From the NCBI GenBank assembly GCA_023662825.1, contig JAMPIH010000001.1, positions 124,001 through 188,000 on the forward strand: 64,000 nt of DNA, read 5' to 3'. This stretch comes from Bacteroides sp. Lineage in GTDB: Bacteria > Bacteroidota > Bacteroidia > Bacteroidales > P3. How positions within the stretch are numbered: the first letter of the stretch is position 1; every line of letters begins with the position of its first letter. Positions 24,745 through 35,420 of this stretch are shown one piece after another. The translations under genes were made by a program, and so were the position numbers. Below the pieces are notes generated by a model, which saw nothing but the letters and a program-made list of their open reading frames with translations, had not been told where the DNA came from and searched no databases.

Positions 24745-27700
24745 TTATTCCACCTTGTTGTCGAACACCGCCCGCTGCACCGAAGTCTGCGTGCCGTCGG
24801 GCAATACATAGCGCATCTCCACGGGATACTTCCCTTTCTTTACAGGCACGAAATGCTTGTTGAGCCATTGGTAATAGTAGGGCAAGGCAAGCACCCCGGC
24901 GTTCGCCACCCCGATGAGCACCTTGTCGAAATCCTCCCTGTATTGCAGGGGCTGGCAGTAGATCCAGGGAAAACGGAGGTTCTCCTTTTCCTCGTACAAT
25001 CGGGAGGCATACACCGCCCAGTCGGGCACGGTTTGCGGATGTTCCTCGCTGCGTTCGAAATTTACCGCACCCGCATACGGATAGTGTTCATACACCAACG
25101 GGTAGATATGGTTACGGTAGTAGTTCTCGTTGCCCAAGTCGGCCGTAACGCGCACCAGGGGTTTGTTCCCGCTGTAAGGCGTACCCTGACGTTCCGCCTC
25201 GTCGAAGGCTTCCGCCGCCTTCATCTCGGCCTGCAGGTAATGCACGTCGGGCGAATTGGTGTAGTAGCCGCCCTTGCCGTCGCTGTGTATTACCGGCGTG
25301 CGGTAGGTGGCGGGTAGCCTGACACCGGCAATCTTTTCCGCGAAATTATCGTGCCGGCTGGTGGTAAACGTGTAGCGGAGAATCAGTTTGTCTTTGTCGG
25401 AAGCCATGATGGAAGCCTTGCCCAGCTTGATGCTCTGCTGTTCGAGCTTGCCGCCCTGCCCTTCGTAGAGGGTAACGTCCGTGTGCTGCGCGCCCTGCTG
25501 CAAGGCCGCCGAAGAAGCCGACACATTCGCGGACACGGCGGGATTCGTTACCGGTGCCGTAGTCTGCCCCTTGTACTCCATCACGAACAAGGCCTCGTAT
25601 TCGGTTTGCGGCTTGAAGCCCTGTGGGAAATACCACATGAGCCGTTTTTCTCCCTGGTTGTAGGTAAAGGCCGCGCTCAGGGTGTCTTTGTCCGAAACAA
25701 AATACACCCGCTTGGAATAGTCTTCGTTCACCAATAGCCCGGGCATACCCTTGTGGAGATACACGAATCCCGTCTTGTGTTCCTTAGGCAGGAAATACCG
25801 CTGGCCGCGCAAGGGATAGCAGACCCGCACGTTCGACCAGGGAATGCTGTCGGGCGCCTTTCCGGTGGTAAACGCGTGCTTCTTCTCTTCCCTGTAGGCC
25901 GAACCCTCGTCGGTCTTTAAATCGACCCAGGAAGAACCTTTCTTTTCCTTGGCCGCCACCGCCAGGCGGTAATCCAGCTTGACTTCGCCGGGAAGTATGT
26001 CGCGGCTCTGGAATTCGACCACGCGCTTTTCCTCGTTCCATTCGAACTTGCCCTCTATCTTGGTGCCGCCGTGCCAAAGCTCATATTGCGAAAGCCTAAG
26101 CTTGAGGTCTTTCTTCTCGTTGTCGTATTCCTCGTTGATTTCCGTTTCCATAGGCAGGTTGAACGCCGCCTGCGGAATGGTGAACACATCCACGTGCCTG
26201 GCGTCTGCCGCCGGCTGCATGTCGGCGATGATCTCCGCCCCGTCGGCAAAACCCTGGTTGATCAGGGTGCAGGACTGCCCCAAATCGAATTCCACATGGA
26301 AACGCCCCTTTACCAGACCGTTCAGAATTGATACATTCACACCCAGGCCGCCGGCAAAAGAAGAGGGATTGGGCAGCGCGGCCTTCAGCATCGCCCCCAC
26401 TTCGCCCTTCAGTATCGAGAAGTTGCGTTTCTTGCCGAACAGCTTAAGGTACAGCCCCATGTCGGCCATCATATAGGCATAGGCCTGCCCTTGCGCATAC
26501 CATCCCTTGATGCCGGGCTGTCCGCCGGTTTCGGTGCAGATAGCGTTCGGGTATTTCTTCATCATGATGTCGAAGCCCAGTTCGGCATCGAACGCGGCAT
26601 AGAAAATAAGCAGCGGAATCGTGCCCGTGCTCAGGCTGAAATTAGAACCGAAGGCGAAGCCCGCGCCCCTTTCCAACTGAGTCAGATCGGGTTTATCATA
26701 GTTGGAATGCCCCAAGAGGTTTGCCACTTTCTTCGGCATGGCCGGAAAGGCGGGCAGATGGCTGCCGGTCATGAAATACGAGCCGAGCGATGCCTGCAAG
26801 GGCCCTACCTTGAGTTTCAACGCCAGGGGATAGGCCGGCTCGCCCACCTTGATATACCAGTTGCGGTCTTCGCCGCCGAACGCCATGCCCATGCTGCCTA
26901 ACTTGCCGTTACTGCCCGCCCCCTTGATAATGCCCAGGTTCATAAACGCATCGCAATTGGCGGTAAAGCGCTTGTTGGTGATGTCCATGCGCAAATCTAC
27001 CTGGGCCGTGATGGCGGCCTCTTTGGCGATGGCGCGCTGCTGGTCTTCGAGCGTGGGCTGCACCTTCGCCGCCAGCTGATTCACTTTCTGCACGAACCGA
27101 CCCAAGCCGGCGAACTCGGTGGCCATCAGCTGTCCCGCCCCTCGCAGGGAAACATCGGCAAGCCCGCCGTGTTTATTGAACAGCATCTCGAATGTAAGTT
27201 CGGCATTGAAGGCCTTTTCATCGTTTGTGGCAAACAAAACGGAAGTCTTCAAGCCGAAGGATGTGTTCTCGTCGGGAACGTAGTTCAAGCCGCTCTTGTT
27301 GGGCGATTTGCCTGCCTGCTCGAACCTCATCTTCTTATAGGCACCCCCGCCCAGTCCGGAAATCTTGAAGCCCGGGAAAACCGGAATGCCGGTGGGACCG
27401 AGCGTGGCCATCACATCCACGTACCAGTAACGGAAATCTGTTTTGCCCAGCATCAGGCTGGCTTCCGACGAAAAATTAAGATACTTGATCCCCAGTTTTA
27501 CATTTCCTTGAAAACCGTCACCGTAGGTCTTGTCGTTGTCGAGCATCTTTACGTGGCCGTTAAACGAAAAGAACTGGTTCGAGAAATCGACCGCCACCTC
27601 GCTCACCTTCACGCCCTTGTAATTCCAGCGGTGCTTGCCGTTTTCCTGCTCGATAGACGAATGGATGCCCATGCCGAGCTCACCTCCGAAATTCCAGTCC

Positions 27701-29211
27701 TTATCGCCCCCGAAATGCACCACGGTCTTGAACGAAAACGAGATATCCTCCTGCTCTGCGGTAGCTTGAATATCCTTGATGGAAACTGGAAATTTCTTGA
27801 TCTGCAGTGCATCGTCCCACTTAATAAGCTTTATCCCGAAATATGGCGCCTTGTTCCGGATTTTCATCTCGCTGAACTCCACGTTGGCAAGTCCCAGACG
27901 CTCGTTTTCCTTGGCCACGGGATTAAGCTGCATATGCCCCGAAAGGCAGGCGGTAAGCAGCAGATCCTTGTCTTTCTCTTTCTGCGCCTTGAGGTAGGAA
28001 GACTTGTAGATTTCCACCTCGCGCGAATTGATGAAGTCGAACTTCACCTTATCGCCCAAGCCCAGTTCCATGCTCCAGGATCCGTCGCTCTTGAAATAAG
28101 CATCGTAATCGTAGGCATTGGCCTTGCTTACCGGTATCTCGATGCGACCCTCCATACCGCCTCCGCTCAGTTTGTTCTGGGTAAAGTCCATCTCGAACTT
28201 CTCGATCGAAAAGCCCCAGCCGCCCAACACGCCTTCGTCCAAATTCAGCACATCTTCGGCCTCCACATGGCCGGTAAAGCCCGTTTCGTCAATCCAAAGG
28301 TTCTGGATGCCCACCGCCGGACGCACATCGTTGCGCTTGGTAATGTAATCGGGAAACTGCAGGCGGATCTTCTTCAGGTAAAGTCCCTGCCAGATCTCGC
28401 TGAAATCCACCTGGTTCTCGGTGCCTTTCAGGGTCTTGTAACCCTTGAAACCGGAAGCGTTCCGGGTCTGGCTGAAGTCGAAAATCACGTCTTCGGCCGT
28501 AAACGTCCATTCCGGCAGCGATTTCAACGCGAATTCGGGCAGGTTCACCTGCACCACGATATCGTCCAGTTCCTTAGCGGTGCAGGCAAAACTGAACTGT
28601 AACGGATCGTCCACCGGCTTGCCCTTTTTAATGGCGGTGAGATGGCTCTCGTTCAACTCCAGCATCGCGCTTATCTGCAGTTCCTTGAAACCCTCGCAAT
28701 TCACTACCGCATAGGTGGGCAGCAAGCCGTCGGAGGTGGCGGCAGGCGCACCCTCGTCTTTCTTGCCCAAGAAGCGCACCCGGAACATATCCCCTTTGCC
28801 CTTAAGCGTAATGTCGCCCATCAGCGCCAGCTTTACATCGCCCACAAAACCGCCGGTCTTGCTGATGAGAATCTTGTCGGCACCGAAATAGATCTTGCGC
28901 TCCTTGCCCTGCCAGTCTGGACCCGATATACATAGGTAAACCGCCAGTTCTGTGTTCTCCGGTCCGAACACGGCTTCGGTCACCAGCATATCGTAATTGG
29001 TGTTGCCGATGGTGGTGCGCAGGCCTATAGGCAGTTTCTGCAACTGGCCCGGCGTTATCACGTCGGTGCGCCCCACATACTCTTCGAATTTCCCGAACCA
29101 CTGCTGCACTTTCGACAAGGCCGCCGAAAGGTTTCCACCGTTTTCCTGCGCCCTGAGCGTGCCTCCGAGCATCAGCAATCCGGCAAAAATCAGATATACG
29201 CGTTTTTTCAT
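24745..29211 (-). CDS. Very large secreted beta-rich protein, family not recognised
   Basis: 1488 residues with a signal peptide (MKKRVYLIFAGLLMLGGTLRAQ). I recognise no catalytic motif, no T9SS sorting domain and no lipobox. The first 700 residues read as successive beta-sheet segments (for example WQGLYLKKIRLQFPDYIT, VGIQNLWIDETGFTGHVEAEDVL, GWGFSIEKFEMDFTQNKLSGGGMEGRIEIPV). A short helical stretch (about 715-770, VQKVNQLAAKVQPTLEDQQRAIAKEA) is followed by a Gly-rich region with ring-like repeats (FMTGSHLPAFPAMP, GIKGWYAQGQAYAYMMADMGLYLKLFGKK). The last 400 residues contain Ig-like strands. It is first in a two-gene run with the Fn3 protein and has its own -7 box. Role unknown; a cell-surface or periplasmic assembly factor is possible. 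Confidence 0.75.
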   Translation of the reverse strand: MKKRVYLIFAGLLMLGGTLRAQENGGNLSAALSKVQQWFGKFEEYVGRTDVITPGQLQKLPIGLRTTIGNTNYDMLVTEAVFGPENTELAVYLCISGPDWQGKERKIYFGADKILISKTGGFVGDVKLALMGDITLKGKGDMFRVRFLGKKDEGAPAATSDGLLPTYAVVNCEGFKELQISAMLELNESHLTAIKKGKPVDDPLQFSFACTAKELDDIVVQVNLPEFALKSLPEWTFTAEDVIFDFSQTRNASGFKGYKTLKGTENQVDFSEIWQGLYLKKIRLQFPDYITKRNDVRPAVGIQNLWIDETGFTGHVEAEDVLNLDEGVLGGWGFSIEKFEMDFTQNKLSGGGMEGRIEIPVSKANAYDYDAYFKSDGSWSMELGLGDKVKFDFINSREVEIYKSSYLKAQKEKDKDLLLTACLSGHMQLNPVAKENERLGLANVEFSEMKIRNKAPYFGIKLIKWDDALQIKKFPVSIKDIQATAEQEDISFSFKTVVHFGGDKDWNFGGELGMGIHSSIEQENGKHRWNYKGVKVSEVAVDFSNQFFSFNGHVKMLDNDKTYGDGFQGNVKLGIKYLNFSSEASLMLGKTDFRYWYVDVMATLGPTGIPVFPGFKISGLGGGAYKKMRFEQAGKSPNKSGLNYVPDENTSFGLKTSVLFATNDEKAFNAELTFEMLFNKHGGLADVSLRGAGQLMATEFAGLGRFVQKVNQLAAKVQPTLEDQQRAIAKEAAITAQVDLRMDITNKRFTANCDAFMNLGIIKGAGSNGKLGSMGMAFGGEDRNWYIKVGEPAYPLALKLKVGPLQASLGSYFMTGSHLPAFPAMPKKVANLLGHSNYDKPDLTQLERGAGFAFGSNFSLSTGTIPLLIFYAAFDAELGFDIMMKKYPNAICTETGGQPGIKGWYAQGQAYAYMMADMGLYLKLFGKKRNFSILKGEVGAMLKAALPNPSSFAGGLGVNVSILNGLVKGRFHVEFDLGQSCTLINQGFADGAEIIADMQPAADARHVDVFTIPQAAFNLPMETEINEEYDNEKKDLKLRLSQYELWHGGTKIEGKFEWNEEKRVVEFQSRDILPGEVKLDYRLAVAAKEKKGSSWVDLKTDEGSAYREEKKHAFTTGKAPDSIPWSNVRVCYPLRGQRYFLPKEHKTGFVYLHKGMPGLLVNEDYSKRVYFVSDKDTLSAAFTYNQGEKRLMWYFPQGFKPQTEYEALFVMEYKGQTTAPVTNPAVSANVSASSAALQQGAQHTDVTLYEGQGGKLEQQSIKLGKASIMASDKDKLILRYTFTTSRHDNFAEKIAGVRLPATYRTPVIHSDGKGGYYTNSPDVHYLQAEMKAAEAFDEAERQGTPYSGNKPLVRVTADLGNENYYRNHIYPLVYEHYPYAGAVNFERSEEHPQTVPDWAVYASRLYEEKENLRFPWIYCQPLQYREDFDKVLIGVANAGVLALPYYYQWLNKHFVPVKKGKYPVEMRYVLPDGTQTSVQRAVFDNKVE

Positions 29212-29442
29212 CTTGGAAGATTTTTGATTTCTACTTGATAACGGCAGGTTTTCTCAACCACCCCTATCCTGATTGCAGCAAAAGTATGGGCTAAAACATT
29301 ACGTTTCTAAATATTTATGTTAAACTTTTTTAACATTTAGAATTTTTTAAGGAAATTTTGGCTGTTTTAACATTTCTACCCTAAAAATTAAGTTTTGTTA
29401 AGAACCGCACATTTAGTTTTACGGAATGTTCACGCAACAAAA
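29212..29442. other. AT-rich intergenic stretch upstream of the 1488-residue gene
   Basis: Apart from the -7 box at 29279-29286 this stretch carries no gene. Bases 29290-29400 are strikingly A+T rich with two copies of TTTTAACATTT; I see no ORF, tRNA or strong hairpin in it. Confidence 0.6.
29279..29286 (-). promoter_or_regulatory. -7 box TACTTTTG of the large secreted protein operon
   Basis: TAnnTTTG match on the minus strand 67 nt before the ATG; no good -33 TTG is visible in the AT-rich sequence upstream. Confidence 0.5.
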
Positions 29443-29474
29443 AAAGCCGTGCGGAAAAAATTCCGCACGGCTTT
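29436..29474 (-). terminator. Terminator after T9SS cargo 2
   Basis: Perfect 14-bp stem on the minus strand (29461-29474 with 29443-29456, core GCCGTGCGG), 4-nt loop, then a run of T. It lies 33 nt after the cargo 2 stop. Confidence 0.93.
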
Positions 29475-29507
29475 CCGGGCCTCACCGACCCAACTTCAAA
29501 AAGGCAT

Positions 29508-32500
29508 TTAGCGAACCACCACCTTGAAGAAGGAAGATTGTTCGTTGTTTACGAAACGGATCAGATACATACCCTTGGCACGGTTCTGCAAATCGATGGT
29601 GTAAACCCCTTCGGCAGGAATTTCCATGCGGCGGATAATCTGCCCGTTCATCGTGTAAACTTCGGCCACACCCTGCGCGGCGGCCTGCAGGTAGAACAGA
29701 CCGTTGCTGGGATTGGGATACACCCTGGTACGGACCGCCATATCGAAGTCCTCAACATCCACGGTGGAATTGATGATAAACTCAACGATTGCCTTTTCGG
29801 ACTCGCCGGTTTCATATACGGCCACCACAGATGCGGTGTAGGTTCCATTCGCAAGGTCGCTGAACGTATAGGTCTTTTCCGTAAGGTTTTCAGCCTTCTG
29901 TTCGTTGCCCAGGAACACCTTGTAGTTCTTGGGGGCAAAGCCTTCGGGCATATCCCAGGTAAGCACCGCTGTACGTTGGTCAACCTTGGCGTTCAGGCTG
30001 ATGGGCATGGCTTCGGCCGAAACCTTTACCGTCTGTTCCACCAATTCGGAAGCACCGCTGGCATAGATGGCCTTCACGCCCACCTTGTGTTCGCCGAACG
30101 AAAGGTCGCTGAAGGTGTAGGTAAGTTCATCCACCTTGGCATCCTTAACCTTAGTGCCGTCCAGATAGATTTCGTAGCCTGTGGGCTTGGCGAAATCTTC
30201 GGTCATATACGACAGGTCGTCCACCAAAAGGCCGAAAGCATCGTTGGAGATGCAGTGTATACCGATATACTTGGCGTCTTCGGGAATATTAAACCTGCCT
30301 CTTGCCCAATTGGTTCCGGTAAAGGCTGCAACCGTGGAATTGGTAAGTGTCTTGAACGCACTCAAGTCGGATGTCGTGTTGGAGTAAACCAACTCGAAGC
30401 TTTCGGGATATTGAGAGGTTACCGCACGTACAAAGAACGTAAACACGCCGCCTCCCTTACTTACGGGATGTATCAGGTAATCGTTGTTCTGATCATTCGG
30501 ATTATATAGGGCAGCAAAATACTTGTCACCCGAATAGGGAGCCCAGCTCAATGCAGGTTCGGTTTTCGAAGGATTCATTACAATCCAACTTTGCGGAACA
30601 TTATTGTTAAGCCAAGTTGTTTTTTCCACCCCTCCCTTAGCGACGGCTTCACTCAAAATCCATGGCTCAAGATTTGAAATGGCGAAATCATCGTAAGATT
30701 CCACATCATCGAACCAATTGTGCAGATTCACGCCGTAGTTTATCACCACGTTCTTGCCTTCGATGGAAGCCGTAAGCTCCGGATTCAGGACAATTTCTTC
30801 CAACTCAAGGTTGATTACAGTATCCTTGACAAGGTTCAAGATGCCCGTTATCGTTTTATGGTACGCCAACGCCACTTCATATTCGTAAGCATCGCGCCAT
30901 ACCTTCTTGGTGATGACGGCATTGCCTTGAGTATCCACCACAGCCTCGTAGTCGCGGGTAGTGGCGGTATCCACCATATAGACGGTGGCGCCCTTGGCCG
31001 AACCGGCATTGGAAGTCACCTTAAAGCTTACGGTAAATTCCATATCCTTGTTCAGGGTATTCGTATAGGCGGGTTCCGCAAGGTCTTCACCGTAGAAATC
31101 AGCCACAACGGCATAGTTGTACTGACCGAACGCCAGACCCGAATAGTCTGCATCGGTATAGGTCGTAGCCTTTACGGTTTCCTGCGTAAGCAGCCTATAG
31201 TCTTTGAACTCATCCTGCAACAGACCGCGATATACACGGTAGCCGTTGGCGGCTTCAAGCTGCGTGGCCTCATCTTCCACCAGCAGGCGGATCAACATAT
31301 TGCCGGCACCGCTCTCAAACAACTTATCAAGGGTATACCATTTGTCCCGGTAATACATCAGGTTACCCTTTCCGGCCACCGTACCCACGGTGGTGGCGGC
31401 ACAAGCATAACCTTGGTCTTCGCTTTCGGCCACTTCCACTATCAGCCACAGTTCTTTTGTAAGGTTGATGGCGGCCTTGTCGGCGGGAATATCGATATTG
31501 CACCATTCGCCCATCCTCAGTTTATCCATAGGAACTTCCTGACGATAGATCTCGTGCGTGGTATCGGCGGCCAACACGATGCTGTACCGTGCCGTTTCCG
31601 AACCGGGAACAAAACCGAAACGAAGCGCTTTGGGTGTGGTTCCGAGTTTCAAGGCCGCCAGATCTTCGGCGGTAAAGCGTTGCGCATACTTGAAAGCCGT
31701 TTTTCCATCTATCGTAAGGCGACGGATCTGTGTAATGGTGTTAACCCAGCTCATCGTGGTGGAAACGGCGGGTTTGTTCCATTTTACAACGGCCTTGCCG
31801 TCTTCCACGGCTACCGAAGCCATGGGAACGGGCAGCACTTCATAACTCATCGCAACCTTGGTCAATACGGTGTCTGTTTCGCCCAATTCGAAAGGCATCG
31901 AATAGGTCTGCATACCCGCCTTTGCGAACGAAAGCGTGTAGGAACCGGGGCCATATACACCCGTCATTTCAAACATGCCTTCGTCTGTAGTGGTAGCGGT
32001 AAAGTCGGCCAAACCGGCAGCCTTGACGGCCACACCGGCCAGTTTATTGCCGCCCTTGTCTTCCACCGTACCGGCAACCTTCACTTCCTTGGCCTTTACC
32101 AAAGTAAGTTCAACCTTTACGGGCGATTCGGTATTTTCTTCAACCTGAACCTTCTGCTTACTCTGGATGTAAGCGGCTTTATTGGCGATTACCTCAAAAT
32201 AGCCGTCGGGTACATAGTCGAAAGTAACCTTGCCCTGAGCATCGGTCTTCAAGGTAACGGAAAGGTTCTTGCCGTCGGGATGCTCGGGGTCACGAACGAC
32301 ATTGACGATTGCGTCGGCCATCGGGGTGGCTTCCGTTTCGCCCTGTTCCTTTACGGTAATCTCCATACTCTTCAAGGCCTTGCCGGGCGTGGCAATCATC
32401 GATACCGAATAGCCGTTTACCGATCCCGTATAATCGTTATACGATTTCACGGTGTCGAAATCGATTGAGTTGCTGACGGAACGATATTTCAGCATATTGT

Positions 32501-35420
32501 TTTCCGATACGGCCACGTATGCAGAAGCGGCGAAGGCGGTGGGTTCCTGCATAGGTTTCACCACGCTTATCACCAAAGTCTGTGTGCCGTTGTAGTAGAA
32601 ACCGCTCAAAGGCAACTTGAGCATGGCTTCGCCCGCCTTGAAACGCAGGGTGTCGGCAAACACTTCGGTAAGCTGGTCTTTTTCCACAAAATCTTTGGCG
32701 GGACTATAGGCCGTACCGCCAAAGGCCGTCAAATCCGTAGTACCCATGTAAATCTTGGTGAATTGCTTGGCCTCGCCTTCGGTGGGCGTGGTGGCAAATA
32801 GATAAAGGGTGTCGATATACATGGCCTTTCCGGTAGCCGGATAAAGCATCTGCGAGAAAGCGGAGTTTTCGGAAGACGCACTTACGTTCAAGACACGGTT
32901 CTCGTAGGTTCCCGCTGTAGCGACATTGCTATAAACCATACCTTCCTTGATACCAGCCAAGGTATTGAAGTTCATGGATTTTGAAATCAACTCATCCGCA
33001 AATTCGAGGGTCAGCGTGTGCATGCCCAAGGTCAGGGGAGCGGTGGTGAAGGTAAGGTCGCTGCCGCTGTAGAGTTCCACGCCGGCGGCATCCTTAAGCT
33101 TGTAGGAAACCGTGCCGATATAGCCGTTATGCGATGCCTTGGGGGCAACCCAAGCCAGTTCCACCGTGCCGTCTTCTTTCGGCGTGGCGGTAACCTTTAC
33201 CGAAGTGGGCATATCCGAGCCAATCCACGGGGTTTTCTGATAACTGGTACCTGCCGCATTGGCATAATTGGTATAATACGGGCAACTACCCTTTGCGTTG
33301 TAGATAACGGCACGTACATAATACTGGCCGGCAGCGGGAACGGCAACCGTAACATCCTTAGTCGCACCGGGCGTAAGATTTTCCCTTATGGTAACCTCGG
33401 TTGTGTTGGTTGCCGTAAAGGAAGTGGCCGTACTCAGATAAAACACGATGCTGTCGATTTTCGAAAGCGTTTCTTCACCCATCGTCTTATCCGGCAATGT
33501 GATGTTGAGAACAGCCTGCAGGTCGCCGCGAGGCGCCGCGACAACGCTGTTGATGACGAACGGTGCAGGGACATCGGGACTGACCAATTCCTTTACTTCG
33601 ATATCATCGATATAGAAAAGGGCGTTTACATCTTGACTGATGGCACCATAACCTTGAAGTGTAAGGGACATCTGTCCAGTGGTTGCAGCCTCGTAGGTAA
33701 GGGAAACCTTGCTCCATGCAGAAGTTACCGTGTTATATTGTTCAAAGGCAGCCCCGTCGAAAGCAAAGAGCAAACCGTCTTCTTCAACACTTGTCTTGGC
33801 CCAGAAAGTAACGCTATACACACCGCCTTTCTTTACGGGCATCCCCTGAATGTTCAGTTTACGGGAATCCCTCGCCCCATAAACACCCGACATCTTGAAG
33901 CTATAGCTTCCCGTATGCTTTTCTGCCGTGGTGCGCTCCATTCCACCCCTGTTGTCCGGGTCGGTGACCACGATAGCCGCCATCATGCCGGCTTCGTTAT
34001 CTTCGAAACCGTTCACATACGGCAACGTTATATCGAAAAGAAGCACATTGGCGGTAGCTGCAGAAGAATACTTACCGTTCTTGTCTTTGGTGCGTACGGC
34101 AAGCGTAACGGTTTCTCCGTTGACACCGATGTTTTCCAATTCCTGATTGATTTTTTCACCAGAAACAGGACTCTGTTTTGCCCAGATCCGGTCACCCAAC
34201 CTTCCGTTCTCCACTTTAAAGATTTCTATCGTATCAAGTTCGACACCGTCTCCGTTCACGGTCAAGGCAGGGACGGTAAAGGCAGCGTTTACCTTGCCGT
34301 TTTGATATTTCAGAGCGAAATCGGCAACCTTAGCCGGTTCATTATCGGGATAATACCATGAAGACATACACGTCAACACGTTAAGGAACGTTCCCTTTAC
34401 CGTGGCGACACCCGTAGCAGCATTCACTTCCGCCATGCCGTATTCGGCATCGGCATCAAAAAAGTTCCAATAGAGTTTGTCCGAACGATAATCTGCCGCC
34501 ATAGACTGGTAGATACTCATGGGGGCAATTCCTGTGTTTCCGACTTTACCGGCAGACCAATCAACGGTATTGACGGAATAAAGAAATCCATCGGCAGCTA
34601 TGACATACATGTTTCCTCCTTTGGTTACCGTCATCGCCAAAATTTCCGTATCCATGCCGGAAACCTTGCCTATCCGACTATAAACTCCCGTATTGGGAGC
34701 TGCCTGAAACGCCACGATAGAATCTATTACATAATTTCCATCCGGTGTTTCACTTTCGTAAGCTTGCAAGGCGAGAACCTTATTCTTGGAATAATCGTAG
34801 GCGATGAAAGAGAAATACGGGTTCAATCCTGTTTCAAGCACTTTTGCAACAAGCAATTGCGTGCCGTTAGACACCGGCTCATAGATATAATACCCAAAAA
34901 AGCCGGCAATCTCTCCGGTATAAGGATTCATTGCCGCCCACATCCCTTCGAAATATTGCCCGTTCCAAGTTCCCTTCAAAGGAAAACCCATGAGGCCGTC
35001 TGCAGTGGCGATGGGATTCTCCAAATCTTCAACGCGAGAAGCTTCTTCCCCCATGGTAAAACGGACCGCATATCCGAACCCGTTGATATCTTCTGACAGA
35101 TAGGCTCCTCCTATAAACGTGTTCGGCCCCAAACCATCCGCTTTGGATGTAAACGCCGCACGCATATAAGATTTTACTATTCCGGATTTCTTGGTGTCGG
35201 AAAGACTGAGAAGCCGCGACCCGTTGTTTGCCGCTTGCACATCGCTCATCTTGAATTGCCTCGAAGACAATATCCTTCCTCTCATAACCGAAGGTTCCTT
35301 GTCCATCTTCATTACCGTACCTTCGTCGGTAAACTGTTTCGTAAGTTGTTGCGCTCCAAGCGGGTTGAACCACAACAGTGCGCAAATAAGCAATGCGCAG
35401 AATTTAGATGTCCGTTTCAT
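29508..35420 (-). CDS. Giant T9SS-secreted adhesin-like protein (cargo 2)
   Basis: 1970 residues with signal peptide MKRTSKFCALLICALLWFNPLGAQ. Order of modules: an N-terminal beta-propeller-like region (about 60-360, YEPVSNGTQLLVAKVL, GGNMYVIAADGFLYSVNT); a carbohydrate-binding-like jelly roll (VNGFEDNEAGMMAAIVVTDPDNRGGMERTTAEKHTGSYSF); Fn3 modules; two carboxypeptidase-regulatory-like domains (about 1080-1230, PDGYFEVIANKAAY and GMFEMTGVYGPGSYTLSF); a cleaved-adhesin domain (about 1640-1810, DDVESYDDFAISNLEPW... GIHCISNDAFGLLVDDLSY); two Fn3-like repeats (GYEIYLDGTKV, NYKVFLGNEQK); and a C-terminal type A T9SS sorting domain (VYPNPSNGLFYLQ... SSFFKVVVR). Known: this architecture recalls Porphyromonas HagA/Kgp adhesins. 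No catalytic domain seen; likely an adhesin or binding scaffold. Confidence 0.88.
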   Translation of the reverse strand: MKRTSKFCALLICALLWFNPLGAQQLTKQFTDEGTVMKMDKEPSVMRGRILSSRQFKMSDVQAANNGSRLLSLSDTKKSGIVKSYMRAAFTSKADGLGPNTFIGGAYLSEDINGFGYAVRFTMGEEASRVEDLENPIATADGLMGFPLKGTWNGQYFEGMWAAMNPYTGEIAGFFGYYIYEPVSNGTQLLVAKVLETGLNPYFSFIAYDYSKNKVLALQAYESETPDGNYVIDSIVAFQAAPNTGVYSRIGKVSGMDTEILAMTVTKGGNMYVIAADGFLYSVNTVDWSAGKVGNTGIAPMSIYQSMAADYRSDKLYWNFFDADAEYGMAEVNAATGVATVKGTFLNVLTCMSSWYYPDNEPAKVADFALKYQNGKVNAAFTVPALTVNGDGVELDTIEIFKVENGRLGDRIWAKQSPVSGEKINQELENIGVNGETVTLAVRTKDKNGKYSSAATANVLLFDITLPYVNGFEDNEAGMMAAIVVTDPDNRGGMERTTAEKHTGSYSFKMSGVYGARDSRKLNIQGMPVKKGGVYSVTFWAKTSVEEDGLLFAFDGAAFEQYNTVTSAWSKVSLTYEAATTGQMSLTLQGYGAISQDVNALFYIDDIEVKELVSPDVPAPFVINSVVAAPRGDLQAVLNITLPDKTMGEETLSKIDSIVFYLSTATSFTATNTTEVTIRENLTPGATKDVTVAVPAAGQYYVRAVIYNAKGSCPYYTNYANAAGTSYQKTPWIGSDMPTSVKVTATPKEDGTVELAWVAPKASHNGYIGTVSYKLKDAAGVELYSGSDLTFTTAPLTLGMHTLTLEFADELISKSMNFNTLAGIKEGMVYSNVATAGTYENRVLNVSASSENSAFSQMLYPATGKAMYIDTLYLFATTPTEGEAKQFTKIYMGTTDLTAFGGTAYSPAKDFVEKDQLTEVFADTLRFKAGEAMLKLPLSGFYYNGTQTLVISVVKPMQEPTAFAASAYVAVSENNMLKYRSVSNSIDFDTVKSYNDYTGSVNGYSVSMIATPGKALKSMEITVKEQGETEATPMADAIVNVVRDPEHPDGKNLSVTLKTDAQGKVTFDYVPDGYFEVIANKAAYIQSKQKVQVEENTESPVKVELTLVKAKEVKVAGTVEDKGGNKLAGVAVKAAGLADFTATTTDEGMFEMTGVYGPGSYTLSFAKAGMQTYSMPFELGETDTVLTKVAMSYEVLPVPMASVAVEDGKAVVKWNKPAVSTTMSWVNTITQIRRLTIDGKTAFKYAQRFTAEDLAALKLGTTPKALRFGFVPGSETARYSIVLAADTTHEIYRQEVPMDKLRMGEWCNIDIPADKAAINLTKELWLIVEVAESEDQGYACAATTVGTVAGKGNLMYYRDKWYTLDKLFESGAGNMLIRLLVEDEATQLEAANGYRVYRGLLQDEFKDYRLLTQETVKATTYTDADYSGLAFGQYNYAVVADFYGEDLAEPAYTNTLNKDMEFTVSFKVTSNAGSAKGATVYMVDTATTRDYEAVVDTQGNAVITKKVWRDAYEYEVALAYHKTITGILNLVKDTVINLELEEIVLNPELTASIEGKNVVINYGVNLHNWFDDVESYDDFAISNLEPWILSEAVAKGGVEKTTWLNNNVPQSWIVMNPSKTEPALSWAPYSGDKYFAALYNPNDQNNDYLIHPVSKGGGVFTFFVRAVTSQYPESFELVYSNTTSDLSAFKTLTNSTVAAFTGTNWARGRFNIPEDAKYIGIHCISNDAFGLLVDDLSYMTEDFAKPTGYEIYLDGTKVKDAKVDELTYTFSDLSFGEHKVGVKAIYASGASELVEQTVKVSAEAMPISLNAKVDQRTAVLTWDMPEGFAPKNYKVFLGNEQKAENLTEKTYTFSDLANGTYTASVVAVYETGESEKAIVEFIINSTVDVEDFDMAVRTRVYPNPSNGLFYLQAAAQGVAEVYTMNGQIIRRMEIPAEGVYTIDLQNRAKGMYLIRFVNNEQSSFFKVVVR

